From: Lactarius indigo
Taxonomy: Eukaryota; Basidiomycota; Agaricomycetes; Russulales; Russulaceae
Reading direction: 5' to 3'
Assembly: GCA_025766275.1 (NCBI GenBank)
Contig: JAFKAC010000066.1
Location: 62,001 to 126,000 of the forward strand
Length of the DNA: 64,000 bases
In this document: piece by piece, positions 11,575 through 22,715 of the stretch
How positions within the stretch are numbered: position 1 is the stretch's first letter
Layout: each line of letters begins with the position of its first letter
Position numbers and translations under genes: made by a program
Notes under the pieces: generated by a model
Database searches by the model: none
Seen by the model: the letters and a program-made list of their open reading frames with translations, nothing else
What the model was told of the DNA's origin: nothing

Positions 11575-11830
11575 ATGTATGTACACCGCGACGTAACACC
11601 CCCGGAAACAGGTGCGTTCGGGCTGTCGCTTATTCCGCTTGCCGGTGCGCTCGCTGACGTCACCGTCGAACTCTTTCTCGGCTCTTGTGCAACGTACAAC
11701 AGCACAAGCGGTGGCGGCGAGTGGATGTACGTGCCCGTGTGACACACGCTGCTCCACGATCTCCGGTGGTTCCTATGGTGTACAGCAAGTGCCAGTGAGC
11801 AACGAAGACCTTCCATTATCAGTATGAGTC
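11575..11830 (+). pseudogene. AP-3 mu 3' fragment (copy D)
   Basis: The frame TGAFGLSLIPLAGALADVTV, continuing ELFLG, resembles the exon of copies A and B that contains GALEDVVVELYLG. It ends with GGGEWMYVPV followed by an in-frame TGA. The assignment rests on a short match and on position after other copies. Confidence 0.5.
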
Positions 11831-11839
11831 TGCTTCCTG

Positions 11840-12540
11840 CCAGTACTTACCAGGTAGTTCATATGCACACGTCAAATGATTACGTCTTTGGCAAGTCCCC
11901 GCTTTGATTAGCTAAGACCTTCTATCATCAATAACGTGATCATGGCAGCATTGATTCTGGTTCCCGGCCTGCACTGAGTGAAGAAATGCTAGGCCCACGC
12001 GTACACGTCAAACGATGATGTCTCTCTGGCAAGTCGCCGCTTTGATTGACTAGTAAAACAATCACGACGGTGTTGATTCTGGTTCCCGGCTTGCACTGAG
12101 TGACGATATGCTAGGTTCACGCGTACACGTCAAATGATCATATCTTTCTGGAAAGTCTCCACTTAGATCCGGTTAAGACCATCTTGTATCTCTCTGGTAT
12201 GTCCCCGTTCTGTTCAACGAAGAGTTGAAGACCTTCCGAGTCCATTATCAGTATGATGGTAAGACGAGGAAGTATATAAGAAAGGACGTGCTAAGTCCAC
12301 ACAGACAGGTCAAATGCCACTCGACCGTGACTACATCTCTGAGGCGAATCCTTGGGTAAGTCCCCGCTTCGATTCGCGTACACAAGTCAAATGATCATGA
12401 CATCTCTCTGAGAAGTCACTCACTTCAATTCAGTGAAGACCATCAATTTATCGGCACGAGTCTGATCCCCACTGTAGTACTAAGCAAAGAAATGCCAGGT
12501 TCATGCACGTGGGTCAAGTGATCACATTGCTACCCCCATT
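11840..12540 (+). repeat. Upstream repeat array of the 110-aa gene
   Basis: At least six degenerate copies of a word like ACACGTCAAATGATCA occur near 11868, 12003, 12125, 12304, 12381 and 12510. Several are preceded by CTAGGTTCACGCGT and followed by TCTCTCTGGCAAGTCCCCGC. Spacing is irregular, about 75-180 bp. The same word, in the same orientation relative to the gene, occurs three times upstream of the paralog at 16817-17149. This suggests either repeated regulatory sites or a duplicated upstream block. Confidence 0.65.
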
Positions 12541-12621
12541 TTGATTCCACAAAGACCTTCTAATATCCCAACGCCTCCAATGGCTGTCCATGCCATACAC
12601 GTGATACACCCTCTGGGTTAG

Positions 12622-12628
12622 TATAAAA
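12622..12628 (+). promoter_or_regulatory. TATA box of the 110-aa gene
   Basis: TATAAAA is followed by TCTGGTTC and lies about 130 bp before the ATG at 12758. The identical string TATAAAATCTGGTTC lies about 132 bp before the start of the paralog on the minus strand. The conservation of sequence and distance supports a core promoter. Confidence 0.7.
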
Positions 12629-12757
12629 TCTGGTTCTTAATGGAATGAAAGGCAGAACACTTCCTACCTCTAATCGTACGTGCTCTCGACATTCTCTTGG
12701 TTTTTCTTCGAGTGACAGGCATCCTGCAGGCATTTCTACACCAACTTATCACGCACA

Positions 12758-13090
12758 ATGGGTTCCCCCGTCGTATACTACGGAAAACTGTCTGCCGACT
12801 ATTATATGGACAACGAAAATCTGTATGTCAGTTTTCCAACTGGCATCGCAAATGGAAACACTGCGCACGTGCTTGGAACCTGGACCGAAGGCGCAAATGG
12901 CACCAAAAAAGCACCGCTCACCTTGGTCAACTACAGCTGTCAATTCGTCACCGACACGGAGTTCTTCATTATCAAGGAGGGGGCTTATTATCGCCTCAAG
13001 GCCAATGTATCAGGCGACAAGCTTGATGTCATTTTGGTGAATGAAAAGGACGAGCCTTCCTCTAAGCGGAGCACTATTTCCAAGATCTGA
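12758..13090 (+). CDS. Small 110-residue protein, paralog 1
   Basis: This is an intact, intronless frame starting ATGGGTTCCCCCGTC and ending at TGA 13088-13090. It has no signal peptide, membrane segment or motif that I recognise. Typical stretches are DNENLYVSFPTGIANGN, HVLGTWTEG and FVTDTEFFIIKEGAYYRLK, which suggest a compact beta-rich cytosolic protein. The C-terminus EPSSKRSTI is Ser/Lys/Arg rich. The paralog at 16817-17149 on the other strand is alignable over the full length without gaps. Shared promoter sequence and intact frames, in a block otherwise full of pseudogenes, suggest it is expressed. Function is unknown. Confidence 0.8.
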   Translation: MGSPVVYYGKLSADYYMDNENLYVSFPTGIANGNTAHVLGTWTEGANGTKKAPLTLVNYSCQFVTDTEFFIIKEGAYYRLKANVSGDKLDVILVNEKDEPSSKRSTISKI

Positions 13091-13543
13091 GTTGGAGTTT
13101 GGTGATACAAGTGGTAACCGGTAACGTTTAAGTATTTCTTGGGCTAACTTTCGCTCACAAGCATCCCCTAGGGCTCATTCCATAGTTAAAAGCCTAGTAC
13201 AGTCGTTCACCTGTCCTTGATATGATCAAATTTGAGATAAGCCTTGTTTGTATTCTGTTTGAAACTACGTGCATTTTGAAAAGTCGAGACAAACCATGTT
13301 CGTGTGTGGACCTTCACTTCGCCCTACTGTAAGGCCGGCGGTCACCCTTACCCGGCCCCGCGTGGGAGCCAGAAGGAACACTGTTGGAGCCTTCATTCAA
13401 CCGATCATGCGCCATCCCTCGTCACCACCAATGCTCCCAGTAAACGCGCTGTGGCCTCAAGCGAACACACGATGTTGCGCTGTTACTGTTTGGTTGATAC
13501 ACGGGTGGAAAGAGCGAATGATGGTTAGCACATTCGAACTAGT
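13091..13543. other. Downstream flank, no gene recognised
   Basis: Overlapping frames up to 115 residues lie between 13269 and 13616 without a motif. Nothing else is supported. Confidence 0.45.
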
Positions 13544-13660
13544 ACTCACTGTGGGGATTTTACAATGTAATCCAATTCAGTTGCAAAAATATGACCAATC
13601 AGATTTCGTGAAATAGCCGACTGAATTGGATTACATTGTGAAAAGCCCGCAGTGACTATT
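13544..13660. repeat. Inverted repeat (about 38-bp arms, 38-bp loop)
   Basis: The left arm, about 13544-13581, ends CAATGTAATCCAATTCAGT. The right arm, about 13620-13657, begins ACTGAATTGGATTACATTG. The inner 19 bp are perfect and the outer parts (ACTCACTG/CAGTGACT) are imperfect. It could be a small fold-back element. It lies just upstream of hexokinase pseudogene 1. Confidence 0.7.
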
Positions 13661-14760
13661 GGCAGACTCCACCATGACGATACGTTTATTGATAGCCCCT
13701 CCCGTCCGTTGGAGCGAGAGGAGTATTATGACTGATTCGGACTAGATCCGAGTTACTCCGCAATATCCACTGTTCCAGTCATCACAGAGGGATACAGAAC
13801 AAGACCGGCTCTCTTCTTCCAGTTATATGTAAGTGTTCCCATTTCCGTGACATCACTTTCACATACCATTCGATCTAGGGCTGAGCGAGTATGTCCATCA
13901 AATATGGTATTTCCTTGCGTAACTGGGTGCTTTCTATTCACCACACAATTTCGGTCCTACATTTGCATTCGTCACTGGCGTGCCGATCATGAGATGGTAC
14001 TGAAGCTGGGTACCAGTTCAAACCTCGTCATGCTTCGCCCGTGGTGTTATAACATCAGCACCTTTTTCGTGCTTGATCTCGGCAGTCAGTAGCTTTAGGC
14101 TGTCGCTCTGCTTCTTCTGGTGCATTCATTTATTTCTATGCGGCCACCAAGTAGAGTTGCACGGTGACAAAATCTTCACCTTAAAACAGCAAAATTATCA
14201 CGTCTCCGAGACTCTCAAGACAGAGGAAGCGACGGATTTATTCGGTGCATCGACTTTCCACCTGACAGGTTGTTCCTCGTCACTCGGACGAGGCCTACTA
14301 CTTTCTTGACCTCTGGGAACGTCTTCTGGTCATATACATCTGCTCGTCCACCGCATTTCGCCTAGCTCAGACTACCTTGCTAGCTCCGTGCACGCGTTTG
14401 TCAATCTAACCAGAGTTACAAAAGAACGTGCAAATCGCGAGAGTTCATGCCGATGTCTGTTCGCCCGCAAGTCCTCTTGGCCGGACGTTCTCATTCCCGA
14501 TCGAAGAAACGGTACTCGATAAGTATGAGAAGTCCATCTCGAGAGTGTACCTCGGCTAAATCACGCGCAATACCCTCTTCGCGCTCGTCGACGACGCTCC
14601 ACAGACGATCCTCTTCAGCGGCAAGGTACCTGAACGAGCACTGCGGGCTCGAGTTCTCGTTCCGGTACCGTCCCAGCTACCGCAAAGCCTTTCGGGAATA
14701 GCCCAAGGCATCAAAGCCTCGATTCTCGTTGCCGGTTTGTCATCGCTTTGTCCTCTGGTG
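13661..14760 (+). pseudogene. Hexokinase pseudogene, copy 1
   Basis: Pieces of a fungal hexokinase are readable. The N-terminal strand VELHGDKIFTLKQQNYHVSE, then LKTEEATDLF, lies at about 14150-14240. RTFSFPIEETVLDKYEKSIS, then RVYLG, lies at about 14487-14556, followed by an in-frame TAA at 14557-14559, then NTLFALVDDAPQ and ILFSGKV. In a true hexokinase about 100 residues, carrying the catalytic Asp and the glucose- and ATP-binding motifs, separate SFPVEQT from the ISGMYLGE helix. Here they are directly joined. With the stop codon, this is a dead copy. The segment 13661-14140 is only weakly matched, by similarity to 18040-18180. Confidence 0.75.
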
Positions 14761-15790
14761 ACGTCGTCAAGTATGTATTTAGCACCGTCAAGTCACTAGT
14801 TATGGGGAAGACTGGAACCTGCTTGCTTGCTCCTACTCTTGCTCCGATAACTCCTGTGTTGACTTGCATCGCGGTTCACGAACTTAAAAATTCAAAGGTG
14901 AAAGGTCGATTTAGGTTGGCAGAAGCTGTTGCTCCACTCGATGAGCATGCTGTCAGCGCGACGCTGCAGGCCATCGACACGGAGCCACTTGCTGCGGCAC
15001 CTGGCACGTCCATGCGCCTCACACCGGCCTATGCGTTCTTCAACAACTTTCTTGCAGCACGCGCGCATGCATCTCATGCAGCCCGCACCATCCCTGGGAG
15101 ACGATGTCCCACCCACCGCCTTGCCATGCTTGACGGCAGCCCAGGAACTGCAACCGCGCTCGCTCCCTGCTACCAGCTCCACCGCATGACGCCACGCAGT
15201 GCGCGAGCACACTGTTCGATGGCCTGCGTCGATGTAGGCGTGTGTGCCTGTCGGAAGCTGTTGGTCGGTCTAGCAAGTACATGCGCGGGGCTCGAGGGCG
15301 CGCAGCTGTCCTCCGCACCACCGGGACCTAGTTCTGACTGATCACCATGCACTTATCTAGGTCTCGCTACACACAAGCAGGTCAGCTCGCTATTACTGAA
15401 CTTGCAGGCGCTCCGCACACTCCACCTGAGGACTACTCTGGAAACTGAGGTTGCCAAGGCAGACGCAGGCTCGTCGCATCTCACGCTGTGGGTAAGACCT
15501 CCGCTGGGATCGGCGTTATGCCACAACACTTTCCCTTCGGGATACTGGGGACTTGGTCAAGGGAGTTGGTACGCTTGAACTAAATCACGTAGGCGGTACG
15601 CTCATTTTTCTTTTCTTTTCTTTGGATATTTTCGTTGCGCGCATGCTTTTATCTCATCTGTTTTATGTTTGAAGGTGCGGGTCTCAGACCGCTTCCATCC
15701 AGATGGCCCCTCCTTTGTTACTAATCGCTACCCTATGCCCTTGCGTTACACCTGCCTATAGTCTCGTCTTGAAGTTCATATAAACAACAT
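14761..15790 (+). pseudogene. Rearranged fragments of an unidentified gene (second copy)
   Basis: An open frame at 14748-15341 (197 residues) contains DVVKYVFSTVKSLVMGKTGT and VSATLQAIDTEPLAAAPGTS but no domain I know. At 15360-15530 another frame reads VSSLLLNLQALRTLHLRTTL, and 15660-15790 follows. All three parts recur, rearranged, at 2190-3227. The frame is long and GC-rich, so a real exon cannot be excluded, but no start or splice structure is convincing. Confidence 0.35.
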
Positions 15791-16816
15791 TACTCCCACC
15801 ACCCCGGTAGCTACGCAAAGGGGTGGGAGTCTTGGGTCGTCGCGTCTTCGTGTGGTGGGTCGAGCGGCGGAGACTAGATCGAATGGATCAATGGCCCGGC
15901 TAGCGAGTAAGTACTGATGGAAGGGCAGAGGGCGTACTTCCGATGAACGAGGTGACTGTGAAGATGTTGAGCTGAGAGATGCCATGATAACATGGGGATC
16001 CGAAAAAAATCGCACTTTCCCTTGCCTATTATTGTGTCTGCCAGGCGGACGGGACCGAAAGCTCGTGCGCCTGTGCTGGTGCTGGGTGCTGCACGCTACC
16101 GGAAAATGACGATGTCGGAGGCGGATAGACTGGCTGGTTTAACACCTACGACAGTGTGAGTATGGGTGTGGGAACTAAAAACTGCGAAACATCAGGCTGA
16201 AAAATGGCCAAGCACGACCCAGCGTTCAGCGTTCAACGTTCAGCGCTTAGTTCTAGGTCTGGTTGTCTTCAAGTGACTGAGTCTATAAACGGGCCCTTGC
16301 ACGGGCTCATTGCGCGTTGGCCGCCTCACTTAGTGGTGCCGGGATTCGTGTTTACATGCACGGCTCAATCCTGTCACGCTTCGGCACGCTCAGTCTTTTA
16401 TTGATCTCGTCGGAAGATCTCATCTTCCGACAAGGGAGGGGGCTCATACAGTCGAGAACTTTCACCATAGCTCCTAGCCATCGAGTGACAAGGCTCGATC
16501 AGGTAGATCTTCCCCCTCCATTTGTGAGAAATCACGCACCACCTTCGAACTCACACAGATTACTAACCATCACCGATGGGTCGTCCTCAATGTGCGCCAG
16601 TGCGCCAGTACTTGTCTTGCAGTGCCAACCTTTCAACGTCTGGAGAATTCCTGTAGTCTTAAAGTTCACCAAATACCAGGCTCTCTCGATTTGATCGTTT
16701 CAAGGACAGGTAGATGACTGTACTAGGTAATTTTAAAATGAGAACTGAGGGTTTATCAGCAACGAAGTCGGCCCAAGAATATTAAAACCGTGAGCACCTT
16801 TGAGATGTTGCCAGAC
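15791..16816. other. No confident gene; possible lone exon
   Basis: A frame between about 16050 and 16158 reads ARRTGPKARAPVLVLGAARY and MTMSEADRLAGLTPTTV, running into a possible GTGAGT donor. It looks protein-like but was not identified. At 16409-16431 there is a small perfect 10-bp hairpin (GTCGGAAGAT, loop CTC). Nothing else is supported. Confidence 0.35.
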
Positions 16817-17149
16817 TCATTTGAGCTCATGAAGAGTGCTCCGTTTAGAGCTCGGCTCGTCTCTGTGACTCAAATGGACTTCGAGCTTCTCGCCTAATAT
16901 ATCGACCTTTAAGCGGTAAAATTCCCCCTCCTTGAGAATGAAGAATTCGGTGTCGGTGATGAATCTACATGTGTAACCAACCATGGTAATTGGGGCCTTT
17001 TTATTGCCGAATGAGTCCTGAGTCCAGGTCCCGAGCACATGCGCAATGTTTCCATTTGCAATGCCGAGGGGAAAACTGACAAACAGATTCTCGCCATCCA
17101 TATACTTGTCAGCAGACATTCTTCCAGAGAATACGACGGGTGAAGACAT
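16817..17149 (-). CDS. Small 110-residue protein, paralog 2
   Basis: This is an intact, intronless frame on the minus strand. It is colinear with the protein at 12758-13090: GENLFVSFPLGIANGN, HVLGTWTQD, FITDTEFFILKEGEFYRLK and EPSSKRST are shared or nearly so. Substitutions are spread along the protein and the frame is preserved, which suggests both copies have been under selection. It is convergent with paralog 1, about 3.7 kb away, with hexokinase and unidentified fragments between. The TATA box and upstream repeats match those of paralog 1. Function is unknown; no targeting signal is seen. Confidence 0.8.
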   Translation of the reverse strand: MSSPVVFSGRMSADKYMDGENLFVSFPLGIANGNIAHVLGTWTQDSFGNKKAPITMVGYTCRFITDTEFFILKEGEFYRLKVDILGEKLEVHLSHRDEPSSKRSTLHELK

Positions 17150-17280
17150 CGTGTGAGGTATAAGGATGCCTGCGGGATGCCAGTCACCAGAAGGTTGACT
17201 AGGAGAATGTCGAGAGCACGTACAATTAGAGGAAAAAGGTAGTCTGCTTCAGAATCTGCTAGATTCTACCGGGAACCAGA

Positions 17281-17287
17281 TTTTATA
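17281..17287 (-). promoter_or_regulatory. TATA box of paralog 2
   Basis: On the minus strand the sequence reads TATAAAATCTGGTTC, about 132 bp before the start codon, as in paralog 1. Downstream words TACGTGCTCTCGACATTCTC and GTGACTGGCATCC are also shared between the two promoters. Confidence 0.7.
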
Positions 17288-17404
17288 TGGATCCTGAGGG
17301 TGTAGCACAATAACACACTCGTGACTGAAAGTAGCACGGACAGCTGTCGGAGACATCGCGATAACGGAATATATTCGCAGAACAGAAGCTGGGACTTGCC
17401 AGAG

Positions 17405-17710
17405 AGATTTGATCATCAACCTATGCCCGTGAACCTACAGAATCTTAGTTCAAAACTAGGAGCCAGGGCTGTCCTGAGTAAACTTATGCCTTCTCCTACC
17501 TTTGGGGATCCCTCAAATTTCGAATCCTTCTTCGATATGATATGATCAAGGGTATGATCATTTGACCTGTGCCCGTAAACCTAGCACTTCTTCGTACAGT
17601 GCCGTGAATAAGATTAATACTAATAATGGAAGATCGTCGTTGAATTAAAACGAGGACTTGGGGAAATTTGGTCATTTGACGTGTGCCCGTGAACCTGCCA
17701 GTGACATTTC
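17405..17710 (-). repeat. Upstream repeats of paralog 2
   Basis: Read on the minus strand, three copies of a block like TAGGTTCACGGGCACA followed by CGTCAAATGATCA occur near 17410-17440, 17550-17585 and 17668-17700. They match the upstream array at 11840-12540 in sequence and orientation relative to the gene. Confidence 0.6.
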
Positions 17711-18039
17711 GTCTCTCTGGTCTGTGATAGGAACCAGACTAACAGTGACCCACAGGGAGTACCACATGCGTACAATTGCGATTAAAAGTTGCACAGATAG
17801 CCATCGAAGGTAGCGTGATAGTTGTAACAGATTCAAGTTGTCCAAATCCTCGCTTCCGAGTCAGGGGGGACGAAAACTGGACGAAACGGGGACTTACCCG
17901 GCCTGGAACGGAAGCCGGGACGAGCTGGAGCCACCTTGCCCGCTTGCGTCAAACCTGAACGACTCGGCGCATTCATTCGAGCAATCATGCATCACGCACC
18001 ATCGCAATATTCCCCTCTAGCTGGTACAACAAATACAGG
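17711..18039. other. No recognisable gene
   Basis: Short frames only. The stretch is the outer flank of the paralog 2 upstream region and runs into the hexokinase copy 2 flank. Confidence 0.5.
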
Positions 18040-18935
18040 CCTCTAGTAATTGGTCGAGTCCGTGACGATGAGTCTGTCGATAGCCACGTCTTTCTATCGG
18101 AGCGAGAGGAGGATCGTGACTGGCTAGATCACCGTTCCGGTTGCCACAGCAATATACAGTGCACGCCCAGACAAGATCAGCTTTATGCCGTCACTCTACT
18201 TCTTCTGGTGCGTTTCATGCAGGCGATTGTACCAAATAGAGCCGCACGGTGACAAAACTTTCATACAAAAGCACCGCGTCTCCGAGAGTCTCGGATCTCA
18301 AAATGGAGGAAGCATTTCAGTAGACTATCCTGCCAATTGTGCACGCATTTCTTACCTCAACGACGGACTCACAATAGGATGTGCAAATAGTGAGTGATGT
18401 CGATGTCGATTCGCCTGTAATGCCTCTCGGTCTTATATTCTCATTTCCGGTTGAACAAACGTTCCTAGACAAATACGAAAGGTTTATTTCGGGTATGTAC
18501 CGCTGCGAAATCGCGCACAACACCCTCCTCACGCTCGTCGACGCCGCTCCACAGCCGATCTTATGCAGCAAGGCGACTAAACAAGCACTACCCGGCTCAA
18601 CACGGAGGTTCTCGGCCTCGTCGAGAGTGCGCGGAGTGGCAGAGACGGTGGCGGCCAAGAAGCGGTGCTCGTGGAGGATCCACAGAAGCTTGTTCCTGCC
18701 ACGCCCCAGCACCTGCAGAGGAGGGAGATCATGCGGAAGCACTTCGGCTACGGACCGGCTTTGGTCTCCCTGGGTGATGCAGTGCTCGTGCGCCACTCCG
18801 TGCGGCTGAGCGCGTGTTCTGTCGTGACAGTCGCGCTCCAAATGTGCTACGTTAGTGGGATTGGGAAAGATGGTGGGCTAGTAGAGGCGTCGGCGGTATG
18901 CGATCGGCCTCTATTGGAGGTAAGCGATGAGTGAC
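18040..18935 (+). pseudogene. Hexokinase pseudogene, copy 2
   Basis: IEPHGDKTFIQKHRVSES (about 18235-18290) matches the N-terminal lobe. GLIFSFPVEQTFLDKYERFI, then SGMYRCEIAHNTLLTLVDAA and PQPIL (about 18430-18565), joins the SFPVEQT strand directly to the ISGMYLGE helix, the same junction as in copy 1. A C-terminal part in another frame reads VEDPQKLVPATPQHLQRREI, MRKHFGYGPALVSLGDAVLV and RHSVRLSACSVVTVALQMC, as expected near the end of fungal hexokinases. The catalytic core is missing, so the product could not phosphorylate glucose. Confidence 0.75.
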
Positions 18936-19525
18936 CAGTGACTGGTAAGGTGCGATGCAGAATTGGCAATGATGCTCAAGTACGTTCGGCCTTTGCATAT
19001 TTGAATCCTCATGAGATCTATGCACTGATTGATTATCGGCCCTGTTTTTTTTGCTCCGCAGGCAACGGTAACCCAAGAAATAAATGGACAACAGTCCAAT
19101 TTCAAGAACCCTTGACCGTATATTGATTACCCATATATATTGCAGCTATTGGTTGGAAGGAGATGATGGGGGGGCTTATCGTCTTGGATATTTCGGGGAT
19201 CATAGTGCATCCGTGTGACAAATAAGAGGAATGAAGGGAAGAATGGTGAATTTGTCTTTGCCGTAATACAGTAGAGAACGCTTGGCGTGCGACCACTGAC
19301 TTAGTGAAGATGACAGTATCTATAGTAAGAATTTTTTGCCTATTTCTACTGCTAACATTTCGATGACTCAGTTTGCGTGAATTGCCTCTGGCCGCCCGCT
19401 GATGGTGTTGCTTCGCTTTGATCAGCTCACGCTGACGCCGAGAAAATAGGCCTCATGGCCGCTGTTTGGCCAGTTTCGACTTACACAGCGCCCTCCACGA
19501 CGCCCGGCAACTCCCCCTCCCCCCC
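18936..19525. other. Spacer before RhoGAP copy 2
   Basis: No gene is recognised. The last part (about 19430-19525) resembles the 5' flank of RhoGAP copies 1 and 3. Confidence 0.45.
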
Positions 19526-22148
19526 ATGTCTTTCCTATCCATAGAACCTCAACCCAGAGTGGTCTTGGAGAGCCACACCAACAGTCTACTCGCCCTATTC
19601 GCCATACAACTCCAAATCATCGCAGAACGTTATTTGGCGTTCTTCCAAGAAAGGTCCGCCAACAACGTTCCTGTCTATCAATTAACATTAACTGTTTGAT
19701 TCTCAGGCGACGTATTGAGGCAACCTAGTCAGTTATTATCCGAAATCGGATGTCCGAATTATCTTGACCTCTCCTAAAGTATCGATTCATTACGGAAACT
19801 CCATCGCAGGGCAAAAACCGTTGATGCCTCATTCGACCCACGTGCCGAACCAACTACGGTCAGAACAGCATGGGATACAGTTAGAGATAATCTAAAAAGA
19901 GGTATGCATTTGCACACCATAAATTGTGGCCTGTGGCCCACAGCCGTCGCAGAGGCCAGCACTCAGCAGGCTTTCGTGGATATTTTGGATAACGACATCA
20001 TCAAACCCCTCAAAACATTGAAGGCAAGCCGGGGATACCTCTTTCGGGAAGGCGTCTCCATTCTAATGATGGGGCGTCGCAAGGAAATGAAAGATGAGAC
20101 AAGAAGGTGGATCGAGGAAGACCTCAAGGGTACTGCTGCGAAGTATGCTGACTACGCAGAGAACACGATATCGAAGCTCCAGCAGGCATACTTGAAGAAG
20201 TACTACCCTCAGCAATGCGCTCACTCTACTGACGCTTCGAAATGTCCTGAGGACATTCCGAACAAAGGGTTTGGAGGTAAGGTCTCGGCCCTCTTCCGTG
20301 GTCGACGGGAAGATTCGCGGGATCCTGAGCCGAGTACTAAGTCGGAGTCTGAGGAAGGTATCGCCGATATCATGAGTTCCAACTTGGTTCACCTTGACCC
20401 TCCGAATCAGTGTCGGATGACGACTGCAGGAGGGCCGTTGGCCGACTGCACACCCTTCGGTTAATAAGGGCCGAGAATCTGGGGGAAGGATATGACGTGA
20501 GTGATCTCCTATTCTACGATATTGATCAGCGTTCCACCAAACGCTGCCAATACAGTGCCTTGAGGAACTCGTTTTCACGACCACCGTCAAGGAAGTCCTT
20601 GTCAAATATATGAACGGTATGATGTGGGTGTTGTTAGGCCGCCATGGAATATTCGAGGATTTGACACTGTATGCAGCTCAGCATGTGCAAAGTATGACGA
20701 CCTGGCAATCAGTACCAAGGCAGAAGTCGAGAAAGCCTTGGCTGGAACAGATACGTCCGGTTTGTCAGCGTCTTTCCGTCGCGCCCTGTCCTTTTCTATT
20801 CCCCCGCCCACTCTCTATCGCAACAATCACCCCAATGCATATTCCGATCTGATTTTCGGCGTTCCCTTGGTGGACCTTGAGACGAATCAAGACAATATTC
20901 CGAAAGTGATCAAAATGTGTATAGAAGAAGTCGAGAAGAGAGGCCTAAATACTAAGAAAATATATTCGGTAAGGTGATCGACGCATGCGTTGGGATCCAT
21001 ATTTAGTTTAGTTTCCCAGTCGGGTTCTATATATGACGCAGAAGTACTAGAGGCCAGTGAAAAATCGCCCTACTGACTAACCTACTAGCTAACTTGGATT
21101 TACATTCAGTTGCGGCGGAGGCTTGAAAGTGAAAAGTCATTTTCGTTCAGTTCCACAGACACCATCCATTCCGTTGCGATGGTTCTTAAGGTGATCCATC
21201 AGAATCATTGCAAACGCGTCAATCCCTTAGGCCCATTTCTTTTAGCGCTACCTCCGGGATCTCCCAGAGCCAATGTTCATGCTCTCTTTGCAGAACTATA
21301 GACGATATAGACAGAATAAAGGTACATGGTCTTCATGTTCACATTTCGCCCACCTCCATATTCTGATCATGTTTAGTCAGATGTGCCGAACATGATTTAT
21401 CGCTATTGCGATCGAAGATCGGGGAGCTTCATCTGGTTCACAGGGCAGCTCTAGAAGCCGTTTTGCTGCATCTCTTGCGCATTGCCTCTCATTCAGATCA
21501 GAATGCAATGACCGTAGAGGCGCTCGCTGCCCAGTTCTGCTACACTATCCTTCGCGGGAATGCAGTCCTGCAAGCCGGTGTTCATGTGAAGGCACGTTGT
21601 GACTACTCGTTGTAATTTTCCGACTGATTCCCTCGAAGCACCTGGTCTTGGAGGATCTCATCCGAAATGCGCATACCTTATTTGACAAACGACCCTCTAC
21701 GTCACAGGTCCACTTGCCCTGTGTGGACGAGACAACGTCTACGCTCACCCTGACCTACGACTGTTTGAGTTCCGAGTTCCCACAACCCGCTGAGGTTCAA
21801 GCCCTGAGCTCTACTACCCGACATCGTCCAGAGCTCGTCAGTCCATCTATCCAATCCTCATCACCTCCGGGTGCTGCAATGGAGGGTCATCTCACACCAT
21901 TACCGACTCCCTTGCTAAGCCCCCTACTGGAACTGGATGCCGAGGTGGTGGAGACAATTCCGAATAGTTCTTCGCCTGAGGTTGTGCCCCCGACATCTGT
22001 CGCTGAATGGAAGCTACACCAGTCGCGACTACCCCCACACCTAGAACCGCTGACGATCCCCCAAAGCCTTCCTGAGAGCGTGCTATTGAGTACGTCGGAT
22101 GATCCCCTCTCCTCTGCCACGAGCTTGCAAACTAGGCTCTTTCCATGA
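19526..22148 (+). CDS. F-BAR/RhoGAP protein, copy 2
   Basis: This long copy begins at MSFLSIEPQPRVVLESHTNS and has about a dozen exons. The F-BAR part includes TVDASFDPRAEPTTVRTAWD, FVDILDNDIIKPLKTLK and ISKLQQAYLKKYYPQQC. The RhoGAP part includes DLIFGVPLVDLETNQDNIPK, RGLNTKKIYS, ELRRRLESEKSFSFSS, YLRDLPEPMFMLSLQNYRRY and VHRAALEAVLLHLLRIASHS, then DQNAMT. A 160-residue Pro/Ser-rich tail ends at 22148. I found no clear frame break. Several introns, however, would need GC donors (20024, 21592 and the one after YDAEVLE). The finger arginine is replaced by Ser. It could be an expressed paralog or a young pseudogene. Confidence 0.6.
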
Positions 22149-22589
22149 TATTTACATATTTTTATTTATCTTGTATTCCTGGATGCCATCGTATCATGAG
22201 CTCATCCGTATTTTTGGAAACGCCTCTCACTTTACTACGGTTGGTCCACTACTAGCAGGTCGAGTAAACCTCTAGATGTAGTGACGCGCGCCGCGATAGT
22301 TAACCTATGTTAGGTCGTGATGTTGTCGTTGCGAATGATCCATCTTTTCACTTTTGGCCCTTCGATGAAGGACGGCAAGCTGCCCTTCAAAACTTTTTCG
22401 GACGATGCTACCTTCTCATCACGATGAATCGTTTGAATTGGACAAAGAAACATTTCGACTCAGCGGCGACCCTTTCGAGATTTCTTTGCCAAATTTGTGG
22501 CGTGTGATGCTTCGAAGCGTCGTCCCAGGATGGTTTGCGCTCGGGGTCGCTGGAGCGGCGGTTCAATTGGCGTTACTTCTACTTCTTCT
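22149..22589. other. Spacer after RhoGAP copy 2
   Basis: No gene. Words such as TAGTGACGCG and ATCACGATGAATCGTTTGAAT match the RhoGAP/mS42 spacer at 7030-7480 and 26040-26280. It is a degraded part of the duplicated unit. Confidence 0.5.
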
Positions 22590-22715
22590 GTGTACACGTG
22601 TTTACGCGTAGTCACACAGAGGAGCGGGTGCAGCGGACGCAGCGGACCGTCGAGTGCTCTTATGCCTGCGAGGGAGTGGCGGCCCGGGACCGGACCGTTC
22701 ATTGGTTACCACTGA
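22590..22715 (-). pseudogene. Short mS42 fragment
   Basis: The plus-strand words CGCGTAGTCACACAGAGGAG and CGGGTGCAGCGG parallel CGTACGCTCACACAGAAGAG and CGGGTACAGCGT in the intact mS42 gene near 26452-26485. Only this piece of the C-terminal region survives downstream of RhoGAP copy 2. Confidence 0.6.

Noticed and set aside
13753..13944. 63-residue minus-strand frame as a small gene
   Set aside because: It lies opposite the upstream flank of hexokinase pseudogene 1, and no counterpart is preserved near copy 2.
14748..15341. 197-residue frame as an intact gene
   Set aside because: Its parts recur rearranged and broken at 2.2-3.2 kb, and no splice structure or domain supports a functional gene; kept as a fragment.
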